A stretch of 64,000 nt of DNA from Fibrella aestuarina BUZ 2 (GCF_000331105.1 NC_020054.1:1787698-1851697); one strand, 5' to 3'; positions 8,370 through 17,829 are shown, numbered from the stretch's first letter. The notes: a model not told the origin generated them from the sequence alone. Program-made: numbers and translations.

Positions 8370-9659
8370 ATGATCGCTTCGTCAGCAAAACCCACCGCTC
8401 GCCAACTTGCCCCTTCCCTGAGTCATATCTGGCAAACTGCGCTTGATACCAATCAGCCAGCCGCGCTGTGGCGGTTGCCCAACCAGACCGACAAGCGGCT
8501 GATTGTGCACCTCGGCGACAAACTGACTGAGCAGCCCATCGACCTGGACGAACTGCGCCCCGGCTTTGCCATTGGCCTGTTCGACAATCCCACCGACCCG
8601 AACCGTGAGGAGATGGCAAAAGCCTTTTACCTGCACGCCGATTTACAGTATACCATTGACGGGAACGGGCAGGTTGAGCCAAAACGCGACGTGCCCACTG
8701 CGTCGCTAAACCCGCTCGCCGATGCCTTTCAGGTACGTGTGCGGGCGGCCATGCAGGCTGGTCAGGAACCCCGCCCGAGCGGGGCAGGCTCCTTGTCGGC
8801 AATTGAGTTTACCGAAACCACCCAACCCGACGCGCAACGCAACTTTGAAGATGCCGTGGCCGAGGCCGTACGGGCCATGCAGGCCGGGAAATTCTGGAAG
8901 GTGGTGATTTCGCGCACCAAGACCATCGAATTCGCTGAGCAGCCCGACGTGACCATTCTGTTCGATCGGTTGTGTGCGGCCTATCCGGCGGCGTTTGTGT
9001 CGGCGGTGTGGTTGCCCGAAGGCACGGGCGGTGCTCCGGCTCAAATCTGGCTTTCGGCCACCCCCGAGCGTCTCGTCAGTGTCGAAGCCGATGGCGTTTT
9101 TCGCACGGTAGCGCTGGCCGGTACGCAGTCGGCTTATTACCCCGATGGCACACTGAAACGCACCGCCGACGCTCTCTGGTCGCAAAAAGAGATTGAAGAG
9201 CAGGCGCTGGTGAGTCGGTATATCATCGGCTGTTTCAAGAAAATCCGGTTGCGGGAATATGTCGAAGAAGGGCCCAAAACGGCGCAGGCGGGCAACCTGA
9301 TGCACCTGTGTACGCAATACACCGTCGATACGAACGCGGTCAATTTTCCGCAATTGGGCACGGTGATGCTACGGCTGTTGCACCCCACGTCGGCGGTCTG
9401 CGGGATGCCCCGCCCCGAGGCGCTGCACTTCATCCAGACCCACGAGCGCCACGACCGGCGTTTCTATGCGGGGTTTGCCGGCCCTGTCAATATCGACGCC
9501 GCTAGCCACCTGTTTGTGCACATCCGCTGCCTGAAACTGGAAGGCAAGACGGCTACGCTCTACGCCGGGGCCGGCCTCACCGAAGACTCCGACCCGCAAA
9601 AAGAATGGCTGGAAACCGAGATGAAGTGCCAGACGCTCCTGCGCGGCATGCGCGGGTAA
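8370..9659 (+). CDS. chorismate-binding enzyme, probable isochorismate synthase
   Basis: A 429-residue member of the chorismate-binding family (MenF/EntC/DhbC). These enzymes isomerise chorismate to isochorismate, the first step to menaquinone or catechol siderophores. The C-terminal catalytic region is typical: SATPERLV, then FRTVALAGTQ, LLHPTSAVCGMPRPEAL and FYAGFAGPVN. The N-terminal 110 residues are more divergent, as usual for MenF-like proteins. Bacteroidota use menaquinone, so a MenF role is the likely one, but no other men gene is in the window and a siderophore role cannot be excluded. The gene stands alone downstream of the DUF1573 gene. Confidence 0.88.
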   Translation: MIASSAKPTARQLAPSLSHIWQTALDTNQPAALWRLPNQTDKRLIVHLGDKLTEQPIDLDELRPGFAIGLFDNPTDPNREEMAKAFYLHADLQYTIDGNGQVEPKRDVPTASLNPLADAFQVRVRAAMQAGQEPRPSGAGSLSAIEFTETTQPDAQRNFEDAVAEAVRAMQAGKFWKVVISRTKTIEFAEQPDVTILFDRLCAAYPAAFVSAVWLPEGTGGAPAQIWLSATPERLVSVEADGVFRTVALAGTQSAYYPDGTLKRTADALWSQKEIEEQALVSRYIIGCFKKIRLREYVEEGPKTAQAGNLMHLCTQYTVDTNAVNFPQLGTVMLRLLHPTSAVCGMPRPEALHFIQTHERHDRRFYAGFAGPVNIDAASHLFVHIRCLKLEGKTATLYAGAGLTEDSDPQKEWLETEMKCQTLLRGMRG

Positions 9660-9673
9660 AGGCAACCATCGCC

Positions 9674-11500
9674 TCAGTTTGTCGTGACAATTTTTTCATT
9701 TTTGCCCCAGTTGAAGGTCAGACCGAAGAACCATCTGCCCCGGAACGTATCCACGTAGGTAAACGGAGTTGAGTCGCTGGTGGCATAGTTGTTCAATTTC
9801 TCATACCGAGCAGACAACTCACGCTGAATACCAAACGACCGCCCGTACGTGAAGACGACCCGTTGAGCGCGTCCCAACAGCAGGCTGGCCCCAACGACTA
9901 CGATCGGGCGTCCTTTAAACGTAATGCCGCTGCCGGCTGTCAGGCCAGGCGTAACGGTGCCGCCCAAAATGGGCAGCCGCCAGTAGGCGTGAGCCAAAAC
10001 ACCCAGTGCGACTGTTAGTTTGTTGGCGTCATCAACATCTTTGATCTGCCGGGTAATAGTGGCCGTTGATGACGTCGGTTTGAAGGTCGTGTCGCGGGTA
10101 CTGAAGGATTCATCGGCCAACCCCGAAAAGAAGACGCCTGCGCTGTAGTCGATTTTCAGCCGCCCTGTTACCCATAAATCGTAACTCTGTTTCGTGGGCG
10201 AAACCGCGGTATTGCCAGCGGGAGCCGTGCTAAGCGTAATCCGAATGACGTCGGCACCAGTGTATTGTTTTGGACTGAACGGACGTAGCCGTAGTGTGCT
10301 ACCCTCCACGACGTCGTCGAGGGTCTGTATCAATTTGAACGTACGACTGGCCAGATCAGCGGTCAAGGCATATTCTGCAAGCGCCCGTACATACAGCGTG
10401 TATTCATCAGCCTGACCGGCATCGGTAACCAGACTGTTATTCTGGCTCGTGGTAACACTTCTGACTGTCGTGGTTAGCCCGGTGGCCGGCGTTGTTGTAC
10501 TGGAGTTCACGGCACTTGTGGTGCTACTGATGCTCGTGGAACTAATCATCGATACGGCCGTCAGACTGGCCAGCGCTGCATTGGCAGCTTGAGTGAGTGT
10601 GGCTTTGAGCGCAAATTCATCGGCGATCTTATAGTCATCTAAAACGCGTTGCTGTTCAACTTTGAGTGAGCGGAGTAGCGCAAGATCCGCCTCTGATAAA
10701 CAGTCTAGCCGTTTGGTTATGCTTAGCCGCTGACTGATAACTGGTGCAATACCGGTTAACTTCTCCAGTTTTCGAACAGTCGCATTCCTAGAAATGGAGG
10801 AACTGAGGTCATTTTTCTTGAAGAAGGTACCGCTCTGATCGAAGATGCCACTGACCGCTGAAAAGGCTGCGCCGGGGTCGGTGTTGAAAGCGATACCGTC
10901 TGTCCCTAATGCAGCATTATAGCGAAGCGGGTTTACGTGGCGCACCACTGCTCGTATGGTCTCGTCGGCTTTAATGAATGGCCACTTTCTGGCAAATGGA
11001 AAACGGACTCCCTGGTTGTCTTCTGCGCAGAAATCAATTTGAATGGCGTTGTCCTCCTGCGAGGTAAAGCCAGGCTGAATATCAGGCAACAGCAAGTGTA
11101 AAGGCCGGAGAGTGGTGTCTGACCAGGGTACTGCCCGGATCAGTTGGTTCTTGGTCGGGACAAATTCCGTTTTATTGTCTGGTTGCAAATCCAGTACGTA
11201 GTCTAACTGAATGGTGCCAGTCGCCAAATTGACCGAGGCTGGTTCCTGATGCCTGATGGTTGCCAGGGCAAGTGACTGATTAGCGCTGGAGGGCGCATCG
11301 TCTACTTTCAGCCTCAACTGAAACAGGTTTTTATTGGCTTTGGCCTGCGCAAACTCAGCAGCCGTTATCGGAAGAGGTACGACCAAGGGGGTGGCTCCCT
11401 GAAGCTGGGTGTACGACAAGGTGTGGTTAATCACGTGGGTGTTCTGACCGAAAACCCGTAAACTCACAATCAACGGGAGAAGTAGTTTTATGTAGCGCAT
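9674..11500 (-). CDS. secreted protein of unknown function, partner of the protease gene
   Basis: I do not recognise this 608-residue protein. It opens with a signal peptide (MRYIKLLLPLIVSLRVFG). Residues 20-210 look beta-rich and globular, about 265-310 is helical, 315-356 is a Ser/Thr-rich linker, and the last 160 residues alternate short hydrophobic strands and end in GLTFNWGKNEKIV, resembling an outer-membrane barrel end. No enzymatic motif is visible. The start is ATG 11500; an upstream in-frame extension reads through the preceding gene's end. It follows the membrane protease gene by 16 bases on the same strand, so the pair is probably cotranscribed and may act together. Local GC is visibly lower than in the flanking genes. 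Confidence 0.75.
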   Translation of the reverse strand: MRYIKLLLPLIVSLRVFGQNTHVINHTLSYTQLQGATPLVVPLPITAAEFAQAKANKNLFQLRLKVDDAPSSANQSLALATIRHQEPASVNLATGTIQLDYVLDLQPDNKTEFVPTKNQLIRAVPWSDTTLRPLHLLLPDIQPGFTSQEDNAIQIDFCAEDNQGVRFPFARKWPFIKADETIRAVVRHVNPLRYNAALGTDGIAFNTDPGAAFSAVSGIFDQSGTFFKKNDLSSSISRNATVRKLEKLTGIAPVISQRLSITKRLDCLSEADLALLRSLKVEQQRVLDDYKIADEFALKATLTQAANAALASLTAVSMISSTSISSTTSAVNSSTTTPATGLTTTVRSVTTSQNNSLVTDAGQADEYTLYVRALAEYALTADLASRTFKLIQTLDDVVEGSTLRLRPFSPKQYTGADVIRITLSTAPAGNTAVSPTKQSYDLWVTGRLKIDYSAGVFFSGLADESFSTRDTTFKPTSSTATITRQIKDVDDANKLTVALGVLAHAYWRLPILGGTVTPGLTAGSGITFKGRPIVVVGASLLLGRAQRVVFTYGRSFGIQRELSARYEKLNNYATSDSTPFTYVDTFRGRWFFGLTFNWGKNEKIVTTN

Positions 11501-11516
11501 GGTGTGGTGTAGGTTA

Positions 11517-13289
11517 TTAAACTGACAGAAAAAGGCCGTTGTTAAGGAGGTAATTATGAACGGGAAGGATGTAGGAGGCGACTTCGTTATTGGCGATGAG
11601 CAAGCCGATAACCTTTGCTTTCTGGTTCGTATCAAGTATGAAAACCGCTGCCCCTGAATCCCCTTTGTTGGAGAGAAGCTGCGTTTTTATTAGTCCTTCC
11701 ATGCGGGCTGGACGCACTAGATTGGGAATGTCTTCATACTGCCCTTCCTGATACAGCGCTGAAATCGTGGCCGATTGAACGTTTGAGAAAGCACCAACCA
11801 TATTCACTAGTTGATGTAGCTTCGGCTGAGGCTCGGTATCCGTGAGGCGAATCGACATCCCTAACGGTGTTTTATCGACATCTGTGGGCGTCATCAAACG
11901 CACCAGAGCAAAGTCTTCTTTACTGTTGAACGATGCCTTCACGACGGTGCCGATTTGCTGCGTATCATGATTGGTAGGCACCACTACATCGATGGGGCCG
12001 TGCTCGGACGAATCGTAAAACCAGGGCATGTCGTTGATAAGGTGCCCGCATAAAACGTGGCAGCAAGTCAGAACATACTCACCGGTACTGTCATGCACCC
12101 GTAGGCCTAACGTCCCCCAATTTTCGGGTTCGGCTAAGGTTGATCGGGTTGCTACGCTACTCCCCACTCCTGTCGGTAGCCGGTTGTTGCGTCGGGCCTG
12201 ACCTTCACGGTAACCAAATCGGGTAATACCCACTTCTTCAACATCAGTAGGTATGTCGATCGATTGTCCATTGGCTAGCGGGACCGTGAACGAGGGCGGA
12301 ATGGCGCCCACAGTCAAGTTGGCCGGTTTCTGGCTCACTTCAAACACAATGGCTGCCTGACCGGTGGGGCGACCTGCCGTGGTTTTAAGCTGAGCAGCTA
12401 TGCCTGTTACGTTCGGATACGCTTGCTGCCAAAGCGGCCCATACTGTCGGATGGCCGTTTCTATTTGCGGCAACGCTAGCGTTGCCGTTGTACTCGAACT
12501 GTTTGCCGACGTATTCAACGGGACCGGGGGCGTAAGGCTACCATCTGGCAGAATCACATTTTTGATGCGTTGCAACAGATCAACCACCCGTCCTGAGAAG
12601 AAACCCAGAATGAAGGCCACCAGGATCTGATTGGGGCTAAACTTGACCATATCCAGCACTTTCTGATCAGTGATAGCCAGACTTAATCCCAGAAAAATGG
12701 CGATTGAACAGAGAGGCGCGTAGAAAAACTTGGCAATGTGGGTCCAGACTTCAGACTGGTCAAAGCTCTTTGAATCGGTACGTAATGCCTCAGATACGCT
12801 GAACAATAGGCTGGCAATCAGGCCAAACCAAGTCCAGAAGATGACCTCCCAGTAAAGCCATCCGCCCATCAGCCAAAAATAGGAGCGAACCGGAAAGGTA
12901 TGTTCTTTGAGGGCACTCATCAGGGCACCCGGCTGATTGAACAGGTTTATCCAGTTTTGAAGGGTATCCGCATCACTCGGATACATGGGGTACGTGTTTA
13001 CGATGTAGCTGTAAGCACGTAAACGTTGGCTGTCGGTAAGTTGTCGCTGGCTATCTGGAACCGTGGCTGTCTGGGGAGTAGGGGGTGTGGCCGTTGTTGA
13101 GGTAGGCTTGGGTTCGTAAAGCAGCGAACTGAGCGTTGTCATGTCTCCGGTCGTCAACGTCGTAGCTGAACGACCAACGGAAAGCTGCCAGTGAGGTAAC
13201 AGATAACTGATTGCTAAAAACAACAACAGCCCAATCGTCCAGAGGAACCATTGGGCTGTTGACAGGCGAAGGGAGTGGAGCGAAGACAT
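11517..13289 (-). CDS. membrane-anchored trypsin-like serine protease
   Basis: A 590-residue protein with four hydrophobic segments (about 12-31, 137-165, 187-206 and 221-240) followed by a soluble C-terminal half. That half has a full chymotrypsin-type triad: His411 in LTCCHVLCGH, Asp459 in SKEDFALVRL and Ser545 in NKGDSGAAVF. A region at 270-350 before the catalytic domain resembles a small pro- or adaptor domain (GIAAQLKTTAGRPTGQAAIVFEV). The long N-terminal membrane module is unlike DegP or DegS, which have one anchor and PDZ domains; no PDZ is seen. I start at ATG 13289; a TTG 30 bases upstream is the alternative. It precedes the unknown secreted protein gene by 16 bases. Substrate and cell-side orientation are unknown. 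Confidence 0.82.
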   Translation of the reverse strand: MSSLHSLRLSTAQWFLWTIGLLLFLAISYLLPHWQLSVGRSATTLTTGDMTTLSSLLYEPKPTSTTATPPTPQTATVPDSQRQLTDSQRLRAYSYIVNTYPMYPSDADTLQNWINLFNQPGALMSALKEHTFPVRSYFWLMGGWLYWEVIFWTWFGLIASLLFSVSEALRTDSKSFDQSEVWTHIAKFFYAPLCSIAIFLGLSLAITDQKVLDMVKFSPNQILVAFILGFFSGRVVDLLQRIKNVILPDGSLTPPVPLNTSANSSSTTATLALPQIETAIRQYGPLWQQAYPNVTGIAAQLKTTAGRPTGQAAIVFEVSQKPANLTVGAIPPSFTVPLANGQSIDIPTDVEEVGITRFGYREGQARRNNRLPTGVGSSVATRSTLAEPENWGTLGLRVHDSTGEYVLTCCHVLCGHLINDMPWFYDSSEHGPIDVVVPTNHDTQQIGTVVKASFNSKEDFALVRLMTPTDVDKTPLGMSIRLTDTEPQPKLHQLVNMVGAFSNVQSATISALYQEGQYEDIPNLVRPARMEGLIKTQLLSNKGDSGAAVFILDTNQKAKVIGLLIANNEVASYILPVHNYLLNNGLFLSV

Positions 13290-13381
13290 AGGGGTGATAC
13301 GGTCTGACTTACATGCCAAACATACTCACCTTACAGCTCACTTTTTGCCGGGATTTTTCACGGATTTTTACACCGAACTAC

Positions 13382-14956
13382 CTATTTGTCAGGGTGAATA
13401 GACGGCGTTCCGGCTGCAACAAACGCCTCCCATTCCTTAATCTGTTCTTTCTTCAGGACGCGGGGAAATTTGTGCTGACCGCCCATCTTGCCTTTGGCGG
13501 CCATCCAGTCGTAGAAACGCTGGGCTGGCAATACCGTCAGGAAAACGTTCTTCAGGGCGTGTTGCCGTTCGGTGGCGTAGTCGTCGTTTAATTCTTTCAG
13601 GTGCGCGTCGATGCGGTTGCAGAGTTGATCGGCGTCCACGTCGTCGCCTTCAACACCCACGTACCAGTGATGCGCAAACAGCGGGTCATGATTGATGCCC
13701 GCCACGGTAAACTCGCGCACGTTGAGGTGCATTTCCCGCGCCGATAGCTCCACCGCTTTGTTCATGTTGTCGACGGACAGGTGCTCGCCGCAGAGGCTCA
13801 AGAAATGCTTGGTGCGCCCCGTGATGACAATTTCGGCTCGTTTTTTTGAGACAAACCGAATGGTGTCGCCAATCAGGTAGCGCCACGTACCCGAGCAAGT
13901 CGACAGCAACAGGGCATATTCTTTTCCTTCCTCAACCTCGTCGATCATCAGCGTCTGGGGGTTTTCCACCATCACGCCATCAGCCGAGAAATTGGCTTCC
14001 GTGAAAGGGACGAACTCGTGGAAAATGCCGTTGTTCAGCACCAGTTGCATGCCCTCGGCCTCGGGGTGCGTCTGATAGGCGATGAAGCCCTCCGAGGCCA
14101 GGTACGTCTCGATGTAGGTAATGGGCCGCGCCAGCAACTTCTCGAAGCCCGGCTTGTAGGGTTCAAACGACACGCCGCCGTGGCAGAAAACGGCCAGATT
14201 TGGCCAGATGTCGTGGATGGTTTTGACCTTGTAGTGCGCGATGATTTTTTCCATCAGCAACTGGATCCAGGCCGGCACGCCCACCACGTACCCAATGTCC
14301 CAGTCGGCAGCCTGTTGCGTAATCTCGTCGAGCTTGGTGCCCCAGTCGCGCTCTCGGGCAATAGACGGGCCAGGCTTGTAGAACCGCTGAAACCAGAACG
14401 GAATCTGGCTCGCCGTGATGCCGCTCAGGTCACCTTCAAAATGGCCTTCGCGGGCGTTGAGCTGCGTGCTGCCACCCAGCATCAGGTATCCTTTTTCGTA
14501 GAGCGAAGCGGGCAGGTGCGTGTATTGACCCAGCGTCAGAATCTGGCGGATGCTCGTCTTCTGAATGGCCTTGCTCATGGCCTTGGTCACGGGAATGTAC
14601 TTCGAGGCGGCTTCCGACGTCCCTGAACTGAGCGCGAAGTACTTCACCCGCCCCGGCCAGGTCACGTTCTTCTCGCCCGCGAGCGACCGGTGCCACCACT
14701 CGCCGTAGATCTTGTTGTAGTCGTAGATCGGCACCAGGCGTTTGTAGGCGTCGTAAAACGCACGCTGATCACCAAAATGGCCTTCGCGCAGGACCTCATC
14801 AAACCCGTATTTGGCCCCAAACTGCGTATGCCGTGCTTTTTCAACCAGCCGCAGCAGCGTTTTTTTCTGCGCCTTAAACGGGTTTAACTTCTTGCGCCGC
14901 TGTACCGCGTTGGTCAGCCGAATACCGCGTTTTAAGAGTGTGCCTAGGATTGCCAT
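13382..14956 (-). CDS. GH3-family protein (acyl-acid-amido synthetase fold)
   Basis: A 524-residue protein of the GH3 family, named for plant auxin-conjugating enzymes of the ANL adenylation superfamily. Recognisable features are TQFGAKYGFDEV near residue 43, YFALSSGTSEAASKYIPVT (nucleotide-binding, about 105-123), a YLASEGF-like segment and the C-terminal GRTKHFLSLCGEHLS hinge. Plant members join amino acids to carboxylic acids using ATP; the function of the bacterial homologues is mostly unknown. The gene is followed on the plus side by convergent sequence and preceded by repeat copy B, whose left arm starts 5 bases from its ATG. Confidence 0.85.
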   Translation of the reverse strand: MAILGTLLKRGIRLTNAVQRRKKLNPFKAQKKTLLRLVEKARHTQFGAKYGFDEVLREGHFGDQRAFYDAYKRLVPIYDYNKIYGEWWHRSLAGEKNVTWPGRVKYFALSSGTSEAASKYIPVTKAMSKAIQKTSIRQILTLGQYTHLPASLYEKGYLMLGGSTQLNAREGHFEGDLSGITASQIPFWFQRFYKPGPSIARERDWGTKLDEITQQAADWDIGYVVGVPAWIQLLMEKIIAHYKVKTIHDIWPNLAVFCHGGVSFEPYKPGFEKLLARPITYIETYLASEGFIAYQTHPEAEGMQLVLNNGIFHEFVPFTEANFSADGVMVENPQTLMIDEVEEGKEYALLLSTCSGTWRYLIGDTIRFVSKKRAEIVITGRTKHFLSLCGEHLSVDNMNKAVELSAREMHLNVREFTVAGINHDPLFAHHWYVGVEGDDVDADQLCNRIDAHLKELNDDYATERQHALKNVFLTVLPAQRFYDWMAAKGKMGGQHKFPRVLKKEQIKEWEAFVAAGTPSIHPDK

Positions 14957-14960
14957 TTCT

Positions 14961-15061
14961 TAATGTATAATGTACAATGAATAATGGACAATGCGGATGC
15001 GACGGAACGTACCTGACTAGTGCGGAGCCATTGTACATTGTGCATCATACATTATACATTA
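14961..15061. repeat. TATAATG-type intergenic inverted repeat, copy B
   Basis: Left arm 14961-14994 and right arm 15028-15061 match at about 28 of 34 positions and consist of AATGTATA/AATGTACA units. The loop holds GGATGCGACGG followed by an ACGTACC heptamer. It fills the whole gap between surE and the GH3 gene, and the surE stop (TAA) is the end of the right arm. Confidence 0.88.
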
Positions 15062-15862
15062 CAACTTCCACTCCTCCATCGCCTTCATGACGCCGTAGGC
15101 GGTGAGGTCAAACTGGCAGGGAACGATTGACGCGTAATTGTTGGCGATGGCGTATTCGTCGGTGTCGGTGCCGGTGTCATTATTGACAAACTCACCGTCG
15201 AGCCAGAAGTAGCGGCGGCCGTGCGGGTCGCGGCGCTCATCGAAAATCTCGTGCCATTTGGCATTGGCTTGCCGGCAGATTTTCACGCCTTTCAGCGGCT
15301 CCGGGCCGCGCACGGGGAAGTTCACGTTCAGCGCCACACCCGTCGGGAGGCCGCGCTCAAGTACGTTGCGCGCAATAGCCTGTACGTGGTCGCGGATGTG
15401 CGAGAAATCGGGCTCACGGCTGAAATCGTTGAGCGAAAAACCAATCGCTGGAATGCCTTCGATGGCCGCTTCGATCGCCGCCGACATGGTGCCCGAATAC
15501 AATACGCTGACCGACGTGTTGCTGCCGTGGTTGACGCCGCTCACCACCAGATCGGGGGCGCGGTCTTTCAGTACGTAATGCTTACCCAGCTTCACGCAGT
15601 CGGCGGGCGTGCCTGAGCACTCGTAAGCTGGCAGGCCCGAAAAGACCGTTGATGGATAGAGCCGCAACGGACTCGAAATAGTAATGGCATGGCCCATACC
15701 CGACTGAGGGCTGTTGGGTGCCACGACCACCACGGTGCCCAGTTCGCTCATGCATTCGACCAGAAAGCCAATACCTCGGGCGGTGATGCCGTCGTCGTTG
15801 GTTATCAAAATCAGCGGTGCGCCCGATGCGTCGGACCGGCCCGGCGGTTTTTGTTCGCTCAT
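15059..15862 (-). CDS. surE: 5'/3'-nucleotidase SurE
   Basis: A 267-residue SurE, a metal-dependent phosphatase acting on nucleoside monophosphates. The family motifs are clear: ILITNDDGITARGI with the metal-binding Asn22/Asp23/Asp24, VVVVAPNSPQSGMGHAIT, and LVVSGVNHGSNTS. Length is normal. I start at ATG 15862 because a TAnnTTTG promoter element lies only 20 bases upstream (15882-15889); a longer frame starting 132 bases upstream would place that promoter inside the gene. The stop codon belongs to repeat copy B. The gene is divergent from the MsrP-like gene. Confidence 0.95.
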   Translation of the reverse strand: MSEQKPPGRSDASGAPLILITNDDGITARGIGFLVECMSELGTVVVVAPNSPQSGMGHAITISSPLRLYPSTVFSGLPAYECSGTPADCVKLGKHYVLKDRAPDLVVSGVNHGSNTSVSVLYSGTMSAAIEAAIEGIPAIGFSLNDFSREPDFSHIRDHVQAIARNVLERGLPTGVALNVNFPVRGPEPLKGVKICRQANAKWHEIFDERRDPHGRRYFWLDGEFVNNDTGTDTDEYAIANNYASIVPCQFDLTAYGVMKAMEEWKL

Positions 15863-15881
15863 AAGGAAGTTGTTCGTGGCA

Positions 15882-15889
15882 CAAAGGTA
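15882..15889 (-). promoter_or_regulatory. -7 promoter element (TACCTTTG) of surE
   Basis: On the minus strand TACCTTTG matches TAnnTTTG and predicts transcription starting about 10-15 bases before the ATG at 15862. It supports the short surE start. No clear -33 element is seen. Confidence 0.5.
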
Positions 15890-16048
15890 CAACCCGAACA
15901 AGCGAACCCTGAAACACGTTTCTACCGCAAAGGGCGCAAAGGCGTTACTTGCGGTATTCTTAACAAAAAGAAAATCCCCACAAGCTGCCCGCAATTGGCA
16001 ATGCGAACTGCTACGCGATTTTCTTGATGCCCTTTGTGTTATACCAGC

Positions 16049-16741
16049 ATGGAAGAGAACGAGAAACTAGACCGGATCGTAGACGCTCGGATGAAGCTGA
16101 AACGGCGGTTTGAAGACAAGATGGCCCAAACGCCGTCGGTTGCCGACGAGAAGCCACGGGGCAAGGGGCCAACCAACCGGCACGGAATGCCGCAAGTGCC
16201 TATCGGGCAGACGGTTACGCAAAAGTGGCCGGTGCTGGATCTGGGCTACCAACCCGTGATTCCGCTCGACAAATGGCAACTAAACATCGACGGCGAAGTA
16301 AACAACCCCGTTCGGCTGAAATGGGATGACCTGATGGCACTGCCGCAGGTGGAAGACACCAGCGATTTCCACTGCGTTACGACTTGGTCTCGGCTCGACG
16401 TACCTTGGGTTGGCGTGCGGTTCATGGACCTGGCCGCCCTCGTCGACCCCAAAGGCTCGGCTACGCACGTGATGTGCTATGGCTACGACGGCTATGCCAC
16501 GAACATTTCGCTCGAAGAAGCCCTTAAGCCCGACGTCCTGCTGGTACACACCGCCGATGGCCAACCGCTCACCAAAGAACATGGTGGCCCGTTGCGGATG
16601 ATTACGCCGCAGCTGTATGCTTGGAAAGGCTCGAAGTGGATCAAGCGGATCGAGTTTATGGCCGGTAACCGGCTCGGATTCTGGGAAGAGCGCGGTTACT
16701 CAGACACGGCTTACCCCTGGCGCAATGACCGGTATAGCTGA
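16049..16741 (+). CDS. molybdopterin-dependent oxidoreductase, sulfite oxidase/MsrP-like
   Basis: A 230-residue protein made of one oxidoreductase molybdopterin-binding domain. The molybdenum-ligating cysteine is Cys109 in DFHCVTTWSRLDVPW, followed by GYATNISLEEAL and HGGPLRMITPQLYAWKGSKWIKRIEF, all typical of the cytoplasmic MsrP-like subfamily. No Tat signal and no haem or dimerisation domain is present, so it is probably cytoplasmic, unlike periplasmic MsrP. The substrate is unknown; family members reduce or oxidise sulfur compounds. ATG 16049 is chosen over an in-frame TTG 15 bases upstream. It is divergent from surE with an intergenic region of about 190 bases holding short CAAAGGGC/GCCCTTTG inverted sequences. 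Confidence 0.9.
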   Translation: MEENEKLDRIVDARMKLKRRFEDKMAQTPSVADEKPRGKGPTNRHGMPQVPIGQTVTQKWPVLDLGYQPVIPLDKWQLNIDGEVNNPVRLKWDDLMALPQVEDTSDFHCVTTWSRLDVPWVGVRFMDLAALVDPKGSATHVMCYGYDGYATNISLEEALKPDVLLVHTADGQPLTKEHGGPLRMITPQLYAWKGSKWIKRIEFMAGNRLGFWEERGYSDTAYPWRNDRYS

Positions 16742-16855
16742 GGGGTGAAGCAGATTGGTCATTAATCGTTGTCTGATCTGTCTCGCTGTCGCGTAAACCG
16801 TTTGCCTGAGCGTGTTGGAAGTCCACATGCGTTCAGACTTTATTGATGCCCATTG

Positions 16856-17251
16856 TTACTGCCTTTTGTACTTAAGCAACTGCTGGTTCACGCTGATCAC
16901 TAGCGCGTCTTCAGAGAGACTGACAACCCGGTATTCAGGAATTGGATGGTAATAGATGGAAATGCATTCCGGTTCGCTGTACTTAAAAACAAGTCTGCTA
17001 CCAGTATAAGGTTGATACGTGTATTGGCGGGCCCAGTTGCATTCATTGCCATCTAAAATGGGATCTGTGCCAGCGACAGTTCCATCTGCCTTGAAAATAA
17101 GCGTTTGCTTATCTGCTGTAGATAGCGGAATCCAGGTTTGCTCTAGTCGCTCCGTTTTGAGCCATTGACCAACTAATAGCTGAATTTGCGGATCATCCGT
17201 TTTGCAAGCGAAGCAGAGCGTGATCAATACGATGTAGAGGCTATTTTTCAT
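16856..17251 (-). CDS. small lipocalin-like lipoprotein
   Basis: A 131-residue predicted lipoprotein (lipobox TLCFAC, Cys16). After the signal it has the look of the lipocalin-like domain often found in Bacteroidota: LLVGQWLKTERLEQ, then TLIFKADGTVAGTDP, a central beta-rich stretch and a final VVSLSEDALVISV. Such domains are small beta-barrels or sandwiches with no proven common function. ATG 17251 gives the signal peptide; an upstream ATG adds eight charged residues and is less likely. Neighbours are unrelated in function. Its base composition is lower in GC than the genes around it. Confidence 0.75.
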   Translation of the reverse strand: MKNSLYIVLITLCFACKTDDPQIQLLVGQWLKTERLEQTWIPLSTADKQTLIFKADGTVAGTDPILDGNECNWARQYTYQPYTGSRLVFKYSEPECISIYYHPIPEYRVVSLSEDALVISVNQQLLKYKRQ

Positions 17252-17346
17252 CGTTAACTGGCTTTTGTCAAGCAATATAGCTAATCAACGAACTAGTAAC
17301 CAATCGGGTCCTTTGGGGGAGTTGGTAGGTTGCTTTGCGCTCGGGT

Positions 17347-17829
17347 TTATTCTCCCACAAACGCCCGGATAGGCGCGAGCAGGCCGGGGAGTTGTTTCTC
17401 TACGTAGGCTCGCTCGTCGGCCGTCCAGGTACGTGCCTGACCGAAAAGGCAGGGCTGCAAAATGCCCCAGAGTTGTCCGTCGGCCTGCACGTGGGCGTGG
17501 ATAAGAGCACGATGCCCAAACGTGTTGTGCTCGAAATCGCGGTTCAGTACGTCGGGTCCGGCCGTTTCTACGTCAGGTACGTATACGGAGGGCTGGAGCG
17601 TCAGCGCGGCGCGGAAAAGCGGATCTTCCTGGGGTAGGTCGATGGTGTCGGGTTGCCAGTCGGGCTGAATCACGTCGGGAATAGTCGTAGCGCGCCGCCA
17701 CTGGAAGGCGATGCGGCCGTGCTGCTGGCTGGGCTGACGAACGTACAGAAAACAGCGGTCGGCGTTGAGGTGGCGACCGACCGCTTCGACGGTGGCGGTC
17801 AGCAGGGCTTGGGCGGTTTGTTTATCCAT
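17347..17829 (-). CDS. GAF-domain protein
   Basis: A 160-residue protein consisting of a single GAF-like domain: ALLTATVEAVGRHLNADRCFLYVRQP at the start, then RIAFQWRRATTIPDV, and a C-terminal ALIHAHVQADGQLWGILQPCLFGQARTWTADERAYVEKQLPGLLAPI. GAF domains bind small ligands such as nucleotides or tetrapyrroles; a stand-alone GAF may be a sensor or have free methionine sulfoxide reductase activity, but I cannot place the required cysteines, so the role is open. ATG 17829 is chosen because the upstream frame runs into a hairpin region. It is divergent from the topology-modulation-like gene. Confidence 0.75.
   Translation of the reverse strand: MDKQTAQALLTATVEAVGRHLNADRCFLYVRQPSQQHGRIAFQWRRATTIPDVIQPDWQPDTIDLPQEDPLFRAALTLQPSVYVPDVETAGPDVLNRDFEHNTFGHRALIHAHVQADGQLWGILQPCLFGQARTWTADERAYVEKQLPGLLAPIRAFVGE

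Noticed and set aside
15689..16070. Two overlapping plus-strand frames across the surE start and intergenic region
   Set aside because: They run antisense into surE, and their translations lack any family pattern; the minus-strand surE promoter lies inside them.
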